From contig NZ_BMUE01000012.1 in assembly GCF_014650035.1 (NCBI RefSeq), positions 124,001-188,000 of the forward strand: a DNA stretch of 64,000 bases. Direction: 5' to 3'. Both the position numbers and the translations under genes were made by a program. Positions 25,268 through 38,767 of this stretch are shown piece by piece (positions within the stretch are counted from its first letter, which is position 1; every line of letters starts with the position of its first letter). Under the pieces are notes generated by a model. The model did no database searches. It saw only the letters and a list, made by a program, of their open reading frames with translations, and was not told the DNA's origin. The stretch comes from Streptomyces lucensis JCM 4490 (GTDB taxonomy: Bacteria > Actinomycetota > Actinomycetes > Streptomycetales > Streptomycetaceae).

Positions 25268-25999
25268 ATGGCCATCATCGACAACGAGGCCACGCTGCAC
25301 GAGGCGCACCGCGACAACCACACGCACCGCGACGTCAACGGCGGCTGGCTGCGCCCCGCCGTCTTCGGCGCCATGGACGGCCTGGTCTCCAACCTCGCCC
25401 TGATGACCGGCGTGGCCGGCGGCTCCGTCAGCCAGCACACGATCATCATCACCGGACTCGCGGGCCTGGCCGCCGGCGCCTTCTCCATGGCGGCCGGCGA
25501 GTACACCTCCGTCGCCTCCCAGCGGGAGCTGGTCGAGGCCGAGCTGGACGTCGAGCGCCGCGAGCTGCGCAGGCACCCGCAGGACGAGGAGGACGAGCTG
25601 GCCGCCCTCTACGTGGCGCGGGGGGTCGAGCCCGAGCTGGCCCGCGAGGTCGCCCGGCAGCTGTCCAGGGATCCCGAGCAGGCGCTGGAGATACACGCCC
25701 GGGAGGAACTGGGCATCGACCCCGGCGACCTGCCCTCGCCGCTGGTCGCCGCCGTCTCGTCGTTCGGCTCGTTCGCGCTCGGCGCCCTGCTGCCCGTGCT
25801 CCCGTACCTGCTCGGCGCGACCGTCCTGTGGCCCGCCGTGCTCCTCGCCCTCGCCGGGCTCTTCGGCTGCGGTGCCGTCGTGGCCAAGGTGACCGCGCGG
25901 ACCTGGTGGTTCAGCGGCCTCAGGCAGCTCGCCCTCGGCGGTGCGGCGGCCGGTGTGACGTACGCCCTGGGCAGCCTGTTCGGAACGGCCGTAGGATAG
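25268..25999 (+). CDS. VIT1/CCC1-family Fe(II)/Mn(II) transporter
   Basis: 243 residues. The N-terminus carries RPAVFGAMDGLVSNLALMTG, the characteristic first helix of the vacuolar iron transporter family, and AAGAFSMAAGEYTSVASQRE as TM2 with the conserved Glu. A ~70-residue acidic cytoplasmic helix-rich linker (about 82-150, many Glu/Asp) probably binds metal, then three C-terminal helices follow. Such proteins export or sequester ferrous iron or manganese. ATG 25268 has a GGGGGG stretch seven bases upstream, and an iron-box-like palindrome precedes it. Confidence 0.9.
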   Translation: MAIIDNEATLHEAHRDNHTHRDVNGGWLRPAVFGAMDGLVSNLALMTGVAGGSVSQHTIIITGLAGLAAGAFSMAAGEYTSVASQRELVEAELDVERRELRRHPQDEEDELAALYVARGVEPELAREVARQLSRDPEQALEIHAREELGIDPGDLPSPLVAAVSSFGSFALGALLPVLPYLLGATVLWPAVLLALAGLFGCGAVVAKVTARTWWFSGLRQLALGGAAAGVTYALGSLFGTAVG

Positions 26000-26006
26000 C
26001 GGCGCC

Positions 26007-26036
26007 GGTACTTATGCGACGGGACGCATAAGTACC
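26007..26036 (+). terminator. Perfect hairpin after the VIT gene
   Basis: GGTACTTATGCG (26007-26018) / CGCATAAGTACC (26025-26036), a perfect 12-bp stem with loop ACGGGA, seven bases after the stop codon. It is unusually AT-rich for this genome, so a protein-binding role is also possible. Confidence 0.7.
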
Positions 26037-26384
26037 CGTTACTCGCTGGTTTCGATCGCGTGACCACCGGGCATGAGCCGTAAGCGCTGCGGGCAACGAC
26101 GCCCGCCGCACCCCCGAGGGGCGGGCCGACGAGGCCCCTCCCGCCCCTGACGGGCCGAGGGACACCGATCCGACCGATCTCGTCCGCAACGGCCCCCACA
26201 CACGTTCGCCGCCCCGCGCGGCACCCGCCACGGACCCCCGTGGTGTCCGCATGCTGGAACGGAGTATCCGGTTCCCGACGCCCGATCCATCATGTAATCT
26301 GCACGAAATTTTGCACCCCACGCAGAGGGCCAACGTCGTCCCTCGGCACTTGCCACATGCCACATGACGACGACGGGAGAGCCG
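26037..26384 (+). promoter_or_regulatory. gltB upstream region
   Basis: No gene seen in this stretch. It holds a hairpin AGGGGCGGG (26117-26125) / CCCGCCCCT (26140-26148); a near-perfect palindrome GGAACGGAGTATCCGGTTCC (26256-26275); and GTAAT-N6-GAAAT (26294-26309), close to the GlnR pattern gTnAC-N6-GaAAc. TGTAAT (26293-26298) could be a -10. These point to regulated transcription of gltBD, probably by nitrogen status, but binding is inferred. Confidence 0.5.
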
Positions 26385-30975
<4,591 letters not shown>

Positions 30976-30983
<8 letters not shown>

Positions 30984-32439
30984 CCCGAAGGGCTTCCTGA
31001 ACCACGGCCGCGAGGTCGCCAAGACCCGTCCCGTCGGTGAGCGCGTCAAGGACTGGAACGAGGTCTACGTCCCCGGCTCCCTGCTGCCGATCATCAGCAA
31101 GCAGGCCAGCCGGTGCATGGACTGCGGCATCCCGTTCTGCCACAACGGCTGCCCGCTGGGGAACCTGATCCCCGAGTGGAACGACTACGCCTACCGCGAG
31201 GACTGGGCCGCCGCCCAGGAGCGCCTGCACGCGACCAACAACTTCCCGGAGTTCACCGGCCGCCTCTGCCCGGCCCCCTGCGAGTCGGCGTGCGTGCTCG
31301 GCATCAACCAGCTGCCGGTCACCATCAAGAACGTCGAGGTCTCGATCATCGACAAGGCGTGGGAGACCGGGGACGTCGTCCCGCAGATCCCCGAGCGCCT
31401 GTCCGGCAAGACGGTCGCGGTCATCGGCTCGGGCCCGGCGGGCCTGGCCGCCGCCCAGCAGCTGACCCGGGCCGGCCACACGGTCGCCGTCTACGAGCGC
31501 GCGGACCGCGTCGGAGGCCTCCTGCGCTACGGCATCCCCGAGTTCAAGATGGAGAAGCGCCACATCAACCGCCGCATCGAGCAGATGCGCGCGGAGGGCA
31601 CCCGCTTCCGCACCGGCGTGGAGATCGGCCGCGACCTGGGCGCCCGCGACCTCAAGAAGCGCTACGACGCGGTCGTCATCGCCGCCGGCGCCACGACCGC
31701 CCGTGACCTCCCGGTCCCCGGCCGCGAACTCAAGGGCGTCTACCAGGCGATGGAGTACCTGCCCCTGGCCAACAAGGTCCAGGAGGGCGACTACGTCACC
31801 ACCCCGATCTCGGCCGAGGGCAAGCACGTCGTCGTCATCGGCGGCGGCGACACCGGCGCGGACTGCGTGGGCACCGCCCACCGCCAGGGCGCGGCCTCCG
31901 TCACCCAGCTGGAGATCATGCCCCGCCCCAACGACGAGCGGCACGCCACCAGCCAGCCCTGGCCGACCTTCCCCATCCTGTACAAGGTCACCTCGGCCCA
32001 CGAGGAGGGCGGCGAGCGGATCTACTCCGCCTCCACCACCCACTTCGAGGGCGACGAGGACGGCAACGTCCAGTGGCTGCACCTGGCCGAGGTCGAGTTC
32101 ACCGACGGCAAGCTGAACCGGAAGCCGGGCACCGAGCGCAAGATCCCGGCCCAGCTCGTCACCCTCGCCATGGGCTTCACCGGCACCGACCGGGAGAACG
32201 GCCTGGTCGAGCAGTTCGGCCTGGAGCTCGACGAACGCGGTAACATCGCCCGCGACGCCGACTTCCAGACGAACGTCCCCGGAGTGTTCGTCGCCGGTGA
32301 CGCCGGCCGCGGCCAGTCGCTGATCGTCTGGGCGATCGCGGAGGGCCGCTCGGCCGCCCGCGGCGTAGACCGCTTCCTGACCGGAGCCAGCGACCTGCCG
32401 GCCCCGATCCGCCCGACGGACCGCTCCCTGGCGGTCTGA
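30976..32439 (+). CDS. gltD: Glutamate synthase small subunit
   Basis: 487 residues. FAD/NADPH-dependent subunit that feeds electrons to GltB. N-terminal cysteine clusters for 4Fe-4S centres appear in RCMDCGIPFCHNGCPLGN and RLCPAPCESACVLG. The FAD site is VIGSGPAGLAAAQQLTRAGH (about 152-171) and the NADPH site is VIGGGDTGADCVGTAHRQG (about 290-308). The C-terminal GVFVAGDAGRGQSLIVWAI is the second FAD motif. Its ATG lies eight bases inside gltB, so the subunits are coupled. Confidence 0.97.
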
Positions 32440-32484
32440 CGGGCCCACCGAGAACGTCCCGTACAAAGGCGTACGGAACACAGA

Positions 32485-32530
32485 CGGCGCCTGCCCACCT
32501 GTCCCCGACCGGACTCTTGGGCAGGCGCCG
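32485..32530 (+). terminator. gltBD terminator hairpin
   Basis: Perfect 13-bp stem CGGCGCCTGCCCA (32485-32497) / TGGGCAGGCGCCG (32518-32530) with a 20-base loop, 45 bases after the gltD stop. Confidence 0.8.
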
Positions 32531-32687
32531 CCGCACGTCCGCCCCCCGGCACCCGCCGGGTCAGCGGTCCGCGCCAGGCACTCGCCGCGAACCCCTGCGC
32601 CGGCCGACGGCGTGCACCGCATGCGGGAAGATCCCTCGGGACCCGTTGATCACGTAGGCTCTGGCCCCCGACAGCCGAGGGGGGACC

Positions 32688-33425
32688 ATGGCCGCGATCA
32701 GTCTGCGCAAGGTGCAGGAGACGGCGCCCGCACTCGTGGGCCCCTACCGGTCGGCCGGAGTGAGCCTGCGCAAGCACGGCCTCGACGGACTGCGCGCCGC
32801 CGTCTACCTCGTCATCGACCACTCCGGCTCGATGCGGCCCTACTACCGGGACGGCAGCGTGCAGGCGCTCGCCGACCGGGTACTGGGCCTGTCCGCACAC
32901 CTGGACGACGACGGCCGGGTACCGGTCGTGTTCTTCTCCACCGGCATCGACGCGGTCACCGACATCGCCCTGAACGACCACGAGGGCCGCATCGAACGGA
33001 TAGCCCGCGGCCTCGGACACATGGGCAGGACCAGCTACCACCTGGCCATGGACGCCGTCATCGACCACCACCTCGACAGCGGCGCCACCGAGCCCGCCCT
33101 GGTCGTCTTCCAGACCGACGGCGGCCCGGTCAGCAGGCCCGCCGCCGAACGGTACCTGTGCAAGGCGTCGAGACTCCCGCTGTTCTGGCAGTTCGTCGGC
33201 TTCGGCGAGCCGGGCAGCCGCCAGTTCGACTTCCTGCGCAGACTCGACGAACTGCCGGTGCCCGGCAGGCGGGTTGTGGACAACGCCGGCTTCTTCCACG
33301 CCGGCGAGGACCCACGGCGGATCCCCGACGCCGAACTGTACGACCGCCTCGTCGGCGAGTTCCCGAAGTGGCTGGCGGCCGCCCGTGCCGCAGGCATCGT
33401 CCGGCCCGAAATCGCCCTGCCCTGA
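32688..33425 (+). CDS. VWA-domain protein (TerF/TerY-like)
   Basis: 245 residues, almost entirely one von Willebrand A domain. The MIDAS metal site is visible as VYLVIDHSGSMRPYYRDG (about 39-56, DxSxS), with the Thr ligand in GRTSYHLAMDAV and the Asp in VVFQTDGGPVSRPA. The N-terminus VSLRKHGLDGLRAAVYLV resembles the VWA proteins of tellurium-resistance (ter) loci, which act in stress or metal-linked membrane complexes. No TerD partner is adjacent. GAGGGGGG precedes the ATG and TAGGCT (32655-32660) may be the -10. Confidence 0.85.
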   Translation: MAAISLRKVQETAPALVGPYRSAGVSLRKHGLDGLRAAVYLVIDHSGSMRPYYRDGSVQALADRVLGLSAHLDDDGRVPVVFFSTGIDAVTDIALNDHEGRIERIARGLGHMGRTSYHLAMDAVIDHHLDSGATEPALVVFQTDGGPVSRPAAERYLCKASRLPLFWQFVGFGEPGSRQFDFLRRLDELPVPGRRVVDNAGFFHAGEDPRRIPDAELYDRLVGEFPKWLAAARAAGIVRPEIALP

Positions 33426-33453
33426 AACGCGTCCGGCGAGTTAGCGTGACCCC

Positions 33454-34239
33454 ATGACAAGCGTCGGGATCCCGCCCTACTTACCCGGGCACGGACTGCT
33501 GAAGGGGCGCACCGCCGTCATCACCGCCGCGGCCGGCGCCGGCATCGGCGGCGCGACGGCACGCCGGTTCCTGGAGGAAGGCGCGCGGGTGCTCATCAGC
33601 GACGCCCACAAGCGCCGGCTGGCCGAGCACGAGGCCGAACTGACCCGGGAATTCCCGGGCGCCGTGGCCGCCGTACCGTGCGACGTCACCGACGAGGAGC
33701 AGGTACGCGCCCTGTTCGACACGGCCGTCACCGAACACGGACGACTGGACATCGTCGTCAACAACGCCGGACTCGGCGGCACCTCGGAACTCGTCGACAT
33801 GACCGACGAACAGTGGACCCGCGTCCTGGACGTCACGCTGAACGGCACCTTCCGGTGCACCCGCGCGGCCCTGCGCGTCATGCGGGAGTCCGGAACCGGG
33901 GTGATCGTCAACAACGCCTCCGTCATCGGCTGGCGCGCCCAGGCCGGACAGGCCCACTACGCCGCCGCCAAGGCCGGCGTGATGGCGCTGACCCGCTGCG
34001 CGGCGATCGAGGCCGCCGCCTTCGGCGTGCGGGTCAACGCGGTCGCCCCCAGCCTCGCCATGCACCCGCACCTGGTGAAGGTCACCTCCGCCGAAGTGCT
34101 GGAGGACCTCACCACCAAAGAGGCCTTCGGACGGTACGCGGAGCCCTGGGAGGTGGCCAACGTGATCGTCTTCCTGGCGTCCGGCTACTCCTCCTACATG
34201 ACGGGCGAAGTCGTCGCCGTCAGCAGCCGCCACCCCTGA
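33454..34239 (+). CDS. Short-chain dehydrogenase/reductase
   Basis: 261 residues, classical SDR. The dinucleotide loop is ITAAAGAGIGGATARRFLEE, with NNAGLGG for the central sheet, Ser in VNNASVIGWRAQAG and the catalytic pair in HYAAAKAG (Tyr and Lys about 168-172). D-x-R choice after strand 2 (ISDAHKRR) leaves the cofactor uncertain. The N-terminus with PPYLPGHGLLKGRTAVIT resembles SDRs of steroid side-ring degradation (IpdF-type), but no steroid genes are nearby. TAGCGT (33442-33447) ends six bases before the ATG, so a leaderless transcript is likely. Confidence 0.9.
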   Translation: MTSVGIPPYLPGHGLLKGRTAVITAAAGAGIGGATARRFLEEGARVLISDAHKRRLAEHEAELTREFPGAVAAVPCDVTDEEQVRALFDTAVTEHGRLDIVVNNAGLGGTSELVDMTDEQWTRVLDVTLNGTFRCTRAALRVMRESGTGVIVNNASVIGWRAQAGQAHYAAAKAGVMALTRCAAIEAAAFGVRVNAVAPSLAMHPHLVKVTSAEVLEDLTTKEAFGRYAEPWEVANVIVFLASGYSSYMTGEVVAVSSRHP

Positions 34240-34320
34240 AAGCACCCCGGCCGCGCGCCGACCCCGGTCTCCCGCCGGCCGCGCGCTTTCCGTCCCGCCG
34301 GACCCGTGCTTCGCCTCTCG

Positions 34321-34378
34321 GCCGACCGAGTCGGGTGGTGGGTGGGCGAGGACGGGGGTCCGGGGGCGGAGCCCCCGG
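34321..34378 (+). repeat. Dispersed ~60-bp repeat, copy B
   Basis: Begins GCCGACCGAGTCGGGTGGTG and ends in the hairpin CCGGGGGC..GCCCCCGG. Its first 22 bases are identical to the reverse complement of 12543-12564 and the rest matches with a few substitutions and small indels. It lies in the gap between two convergent genes. Confidence 0.8.
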
Positions 34379-34380
34379 TG

Positions 34381-34452
34381 CCCACGCACCGGCCCCGGCC
34401 CACGCACCGGCCCCGGCCCACGCACCGGCCCCGGCCCACGCACCGGCCCCGG
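34381..34452 (+). repeat. Tandem repeat, 4 x 18 bp
   Basis: Four perfect head-to-tail copies of CCCACGCACCGGCCCCGG, starting two bases after copy B of the dispersed repeat. The array ends 22 bases before the stop codon of the minus-strand metallopeptidase-like gene, so it lies outside genes. Confidence 0.92.
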
Positions 34453-34474
34453 CCCCTGCGAAAGCGCCGCAGGC

Positions 34475-35359
34475 CTACGTGTCGCACTCCAGCACCGACC
34501 GGCACAACCCGCACCGCGCCCGCACCCGCCCCCCGACCGGCACCCTGATCCGCTGGTGACAGGTGGGGCACGGGAACGACACACGCAGGGGGCCGCCGGA
34601 CGGATCGGGCGTGAAGGCGTACACGGCCGCGGGCCGCGCACCGGTGGCGTGCCGCCGGTCGTGGGCGTACCGCCGCCGGCCCGCCCAGCCCGCCCCCGTC
34701 AGCGGCGGCTGCCGCTCGTCCTCGCGGGCCAGGGCCATCCCCTCGACGTACGCGGCGTACGCCTGCGGGCTCGTGAACCACACCGACGGGTCCTCACCGA
34801 ACAGCAGGGCCCGCTTCGCCAGGACGTAACCGAACTCCTCCGGGGTGAGATAGCCGAGCTTCTGCGACGAGACCCCGTCCTCCCGGTAGGCGTCCAGCAG
34901 CAGCCAGCCCGCGCCCAGGTACGCCGTCACCGTGTCCGTGAGGATCTCGTTCTCCGCCGTGCGCCCGAACGCCAGACCCAGACGGTGCAGGTAGACGTGG
35001 GCCACCTCGTGCGCGAGCGCCGCCCCGATGTCCCCGCGATGCGTACGGAAACGGTCGTTCAGCTCGACGAAGTACTCGGGACCCGCCGTCAGCTCCACGT
35101 TCGCCGCATGCGTCATCTCCCGGAACCCCACGATCAGCCGGGCGTCCGGCAGCCGGAAGTGCCGCACGATCTGACGGGCCACGCGCTGCGCACCCAGATG
35201 CAGGTCGTCGGTGTCGCAGAAGGCCACGTCCGCCGGGGCCACGCTCACCGAGAACGTCTGCACCGTGTCCCGGGACAGGCGCCTGTACAGCGCCGTGACG
35301 GCCTCCCGCACCGTCTCCAGATGCGGAAAGCCGTGCTCGACCGGGCCGCCGTTCGCCAC
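34475..35359 (-). CDS. Zinc-metallopeptidase-like protein
   Basis: 294 residues from GTG 35359. A predicted zinc protease core has ALAHEVAHVYLHRLGL (about 133-148) with the HExxH-type HEVAH and a downstream acidic NEILTDTVTAYLG that could supply the third ligand. The C-terminus ends with a zinc-ribbon-like domain, CPTCHQRIRVPV and ARCGLCRSVLECD, i.e. two CxxC pairs. No signal peptide is seen, so it is probably cytosolic. A GGGAG site precedes the GTG by seven bases and TACAGT (35402-35397) may be the -10. Substrate unknown. Confidence 0.8.
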   Translation of the reverse strand: MANGGPVEHGFPHLETVREAVTALYRRLSRDTVQTFSVSVAPADVAFCDTDDLHLGAQRVARQIVRHFRLPDARLIVGFREMTHAANVELTAGPEYFVELNDRFRTHRGDIGAALAHEVAHVYLHRLGLAFGRTAENEILTDTVTAYLGAGWLLLDAYREDGVSSQKLGYLTPEEFGYVLAKRALLFGEDPSVWFTSPQAYAAYVEGMALAREDERQPPLTGAGWAGRRRYAHDRRHATGARPAAVYAFTPDPSGGPLRVSFPCPTCHQRIRVPVGGRVRARCGLCRSVLECDT

Positions 35360-35529
35360 GCCCGCACTCCCGAAGACGCCGGAACCCCCGGTCCCACTGT
35401 AGGACGCCGGACGACCACCCACCCGCACCGGCCGGCGACCGCGTCCCCCGCCGCGGCGCCCGTGCTCCCCGCCCCGCCGACCCGCCATCCAGTCCCCGGA
35501 CACCGAACGGACACAGCCCGGCAACCCCC

Positions 35530-35535
35530 TAGGGT
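35530..35535 (+). promoter_or_regulatory. -10 hexamer for leaderless chorismate mutase
   Basis: TAGGGT ends seven bases before ATG 35543, and no ribosome-binding site is present. Confidence 0.6.
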
Positions 35536-35542
35536 TGCGCCC

Positions 35543-35875
35543 ATGACCACCAGCAACACCGGCACCGGCGACGTGGACCCCGAGGTCCGCCAGGAACTGG
35601 CTCGGCTGCGCGACAGCATCGACAACATCGACGCGGCCGTCGTCCACATGCTCGCCGAACGATTCAAGGCCACCCAGCAGGTCGGCAGACTCAAGGCCGT
35701 GCACCAGCTGCCCCCCGCCGACCCGGCCCGCGAGGCCCGGCAGATCGAGCGGCTGCGCCGCCTCGCCGAGAGCGCCAAGCTCGACCCGGCCTTCGCCGAG
35801 AAGTTCCTGAACTTCATCATCGCCGAGGTGATCCGGCACCACGAGCGCATCGCCGAGGACACCAACGGGCACTGA
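35543..35875 (+). CDS. Chorismate mutase, AroQ class
   Basis: 110 residues, all-helical AroQ-type chorismate mutase. It converts chorismate to prephenate for Phe/Tyr synthesis and so competes with TrpE for chorismate. RQELARLRDSIDNIDAAVVH with the active-site Arg, LAERFKATQQVGRLKAVH with Arg/Lys, and EKFLNFIIAEVIRHHERIA are the three helices. No secretion signal and no fused prephenate dehydratase. The open frame extends far upstream, but the start at ATG 35543 is set by TAGGGT seven bases before it and by family length. Confidence 0.93.
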   Translation: MTTSNTGTGDVDPEVRQELARLRDSIDNIDAAVVHMLAERFKATQQVGRLKAVHQLPPADPAREARQIERLRRLAESAKLDPAFAEKFLNFIIAEVIRHHERIAEDTNGH

Positions 35876-35995
35876 ACCCGGCCACCCCGGCGAAGCCCGG
35901 CACGATCACCACCGGACGGGGGGCGCGTACCGGACAAACGCCGTGTACCGGTCCGCCCCTGTGCGGTACCGCCCTCATCAGGCAGCATGGCCTGC

Positions 35996-38488
35996 ATGTC
36001 CGTACTCACGCGCGATGAGGCGCAGCTCCGAGCACAGTTCCTCGACGTCCACCGCTACACCGTCGACCTGGACCTCACCACCGGTGAGGAGACCTTCGAC
36101 TCCCGCACCGTGATCCGGTTCACCGCACGGTCCGACGGGGACACGTTCGTCGAACTCAAGCCCGTGGAGCTGCGGAGCGTCACGCTCGACGGCCGGCCCC
36201 TCGACCCCGAGTCGGCCACCGACGGCCGGCTGCCGCTGAAGAACCTCACCGCGGGCGAGCACGAGCTGCACGTCGACGCCGTCATGCGCTACTCCCGCAC
36301 CGGCGAGGGCATGCACCGCTTCACCGACCCCAGCGACGGCGAGACCTACGTCTACACCCAGATGTTCATGGACGACGTCCAGCGCGTCTTCGCCGCCTTC
36401 GACCAGCCCGACCTCAAAGCCGTCTTCGACGTCCGCGTCAAGGCACCCGAAAGCTGGACCGTCCTCTCCAACGGAATCACCGAACACCGCGGCGACGGCC
36501 TCTGGCAGGCCGCCACCACCCCCCTCATCTCCACCTACCTCGTCGCCGTCGCCGCCGGCCCCTGGCACTCCGTACGCACCGAACACCGCGGACTGCCCTT
36601 CGCCATCCACTGCCGCCGCTCCCTCGCACCCCACCTCGACACCGACGCCGACGAAATCCTCGACATCACCCGCGCCTGCTTCGACCGCTACCACGAGAAG
36701 TTCGAGGAGCCGTACCCCTTCGACTCCTACGACCAGGCCTTCGTCCCCGAATTCAACGCGGGCGCCATGGAGAACCCCGGCCTGGTCACCTTCCGCGACG
36801 AATTCGTCTACCGCTCCGCCGTCACCGACACCGAACGGCAGACCCGCGCCATGGTCATCGCCCACGAGATGGCCCACATGTGGTTCGGCGACCTCGTCAC
36901 CCTCAAGTGGTGGGACGACATCTGGCTCAACGAGTCCTTCGCCGAATACATGGGCTACCAGACCACGGCCGAAGCCACCCGGTTCACCGACCCCTGGACC
37001 GAGTTCGCCGTCACCCGCAAGGCTTGGGGCTACGACGCCGACCAGCGGCCCACCACCCACCCCGTCGCCCCCGACGCCGTCGACGACACGGCCTCCGCCC
37101 TGCTCAACTTCGACGGCATCTCCTACGCCAAGGGCGCCTCCGCACTGCGCCAGCTGGCCACCTGGCTCGGCGAGAAGGACTTCCTCGCCGGCATCAACAC
37201 CCACTTCACCCGCCACAAGTTCGCCAACGCCACCCTCGCCGACTTCATCGACTCCCTCGCCTCGGCCACCGACCGCGACGTCCACGCCTGGGCCGACAAC
37301 TGGCTGCGCACCACCGGCGTCGACACCCTCACCCCCGCCGTCACCGCCGCCGAAGGCACCTGCACCCTGACCGCCGACCGCACCGGCAGCCGCCCCCACC
37401 GCCTCACCGCCGGCCTCTACGACCACGCCGTCACCGACGAAGGCCGGCTCGAGCTGCGACGACGCCTCGACCTCGACGTACCGCAGACCGACCCCCACCC
37501 CATCGGCAAACGCCCCGCACTGCTCCTCCTCAACGACGGCGACCTCACCTACGCCAAGATCCGCTTCGACACCGGCTCCTTCGAAGCGATCCGCAGCTCC
37601 CTGTCCGGCCTGCCCGAACCCCTCACCCGCGCCGTCGTCTGGAACGCCCTGCGCGACGCCGTCCGCGACGGCGAACTCCCGCCCACCGCCTACCTGGAGA
37701 TCGCCCGCACCCACCTGCCGCACGAAACCGACCTCGCCGTCACCCAGGGCGTCCTCGCCTTCGCCTCCACCCACATCGCCGACCGCTACCTCCACACGGC
37801 GGACCGCCCGGCAGCCCTCGCCACCCTCACCTCCCTCTGCCGCGACCTCCTGCGACGCACCGAGGACGGCGACCACCCCGGCCTCCGCCTGATCGCCGTA
37901 CGCCACCTGATCGGCGTCGCCGCCCACCCCGACACCATCGCCGCCTGGCTCGCCGACGGCACCGTGCCCGGCGGACCCGAACTCGACCCCGAACTGCGCT
38001 GGCGCATCCTCGCCCGGCTCGCCGTACTCGGCGCCACCGACGAGGCCGCCATCGCCGCCGAGCTCGAACGCGACCCGAGCGCCAGCGGCCAGGAAGGCGC
38101 CGCCCGCTGCCGCGCCGCCCTCCCCGACCCGGACGCCAAGCGCACCGCCTGGGAAGCCATGTTCACCGGCGACGACCTCTCCAACTACCTCTTCACCGCC
38201 ACCGCCCAGGGCTTCTGGCAGCCCGAACAGGCCGAACTGGTACAGGAGTACGTACCGCGCTTCTACCAGGACGCCGTCACCGTCGCCGCCCGGCGCGGCC
38301 CCGCCATCGCCGTCGCCGCCGGCAACTGGGCCTTCCCCGCCCACGCCGTCGACACCGAAACCCTGCGCCTCGGCGAAGAATGCCTGCGCGACGCCGACCC
38401 CACCCCGGCCCTGCGCCGCACCCTCGCCGACCGGCTCGACGACCTCACCCGCGCCCTGCGCGTGCGCGGCGAAGCGCCCCAGGCGTAA
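35996..38488 (+). CDS. pepN: Aminopeptidase N (M1 metallopeptidase)
   Basis: 830 residues. Zinc aminopeptidase removing N-terminal residues from peptides, cytosolic. The exopeptidase motif is GAMENPGLVTFRDEF (about 257-271) and the zinc site is VIAHEMAHMWFGDLVTLKWW followed by LNESFAEYMGY (HExxH-18-E). An ERAP1-like helical C-terminal domain occupies about 500-830. ATG 35996 is preferred to ATG 35987 because CAGCAT (35983-35988) sits seven bases upstream. From about base 36400 onward Glu is mostly GAA and Leu mostly CTC, unlike the first 130 codons. Confidence 0.96.
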   Translation: MSVLTRDEAQLRAQFLDVHRYTVDLDLTTGEETFDSRTVIRFTARSDGDTFVELKPVELRSVTLDGRPLDPESATDGRLPLKNLTAGEHELHVDAVMRYSRTGEGMHRFTDPSDGETYVYTQMFMDDVQRVFAAFDQPDLKAVFDVRVKAPESWTVLSNGITEHRGDGLWQAATTPLISTYLVAVAAGPWHSVRTEHRGLPFAIHCRRSLAPHLDTDADEILDITRACFDRYHEKFEEPYPFDSYDQAFVPEFNAGAMENPGLVTFRDEFVYRSAVTDTERQTRAMVIAHEMAHMWFGDLVTLKWWDDIWLNESFAEYMGYQTTAEATRFTDPWTEFAVTRKAWGYDADQRPTTHPVAPDAVDDTASALLNFDGISYAKGASALRQLATWLGEKDFLAGINTHFTRHKFANATLADFIDSLASATDRDVHAWADNWLRTTGVDTLTPAVTAAEGTCTLTADRTGSRPHRLTAGLYDHAVTDEGRLELRRRLDLDVPQTDPHPIGKRPALLLLNDGDLTYAKIRFDTGSFEAIRSSLSGLPEPLTRAVVWNALRDAVRDGELPPTAYLEIARTHLPHETDLAVTQGVLAFASTHIADRYLHTADRPAALATLTSLCRDLLRRTEDGDHPGLRLIAVRHLIGVAAHPDTIAAWLADGTVPGGPELDPELRWRILARLAVLGATDEAAIAAELERDPSASGQEGAARCRAALPDPDAKRTAWEAMFTGDDLSNYLFTATAQGFWQPEQAELVQEYVPRFYQDAVTVAARRGPAIAVAAGNWAFPAHAVDTETLRLGEECLRDADPTPALRRTLADRLDDLTRALRVRGEAPQA

Positions 38489-38626
38489 CCACACACGGCA
38501 CGGCCGGTCCCCGCCGACCAGGCGACGGACCGGCCGGCCACCCCTGACACCCGGCCCCGTCCGGCGGAGCGGGCACCCCCGCCGGACCGGCCCACCCCCA
38601 CGCCCCAACACCCCCTCCGAGCGCGG

Positions 38627-38648
38627 CAGTACACACTTTCGGGTACTG
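38627..38648 (+). promoter_or_regulatory. Inverted repeat upstream of the decarboxylase-hydroxylase pair
   Basis: CAGTAC (38627-38632) and GTACTG (38643-38648) are perfect inverted repeats around ACACTTTCGG, 120 bases before the decarboxylase ATG. The 279-base gap has no gene; no TTAGG-type iron box was found in it. Confidence 0.4.
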
Positions 38649-38767
38649 ATCACCAGGCATCCGGGACAACGGACCCCCACCCGTACAAACTGGAAGCCCC
38701 CGTACGCGACGGTCCCCGAAGAACCTCCGTACAGAAGCCTCCGCCCCCGCGCCCCGGAGGAAAACCC

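Noticed and set aside
34381..34452. CRISPR-like array
   Set aside because: The 18-bp units are contiguous with no spacers, and no cas gene is present.
35978..38680. 900-codon minus-strand frame antisense to pepN
   Set aside because: Composition is almost only Gly/Val/Glu/Ala and it reflects the C-rich third positions of pepN; no domain is visible.
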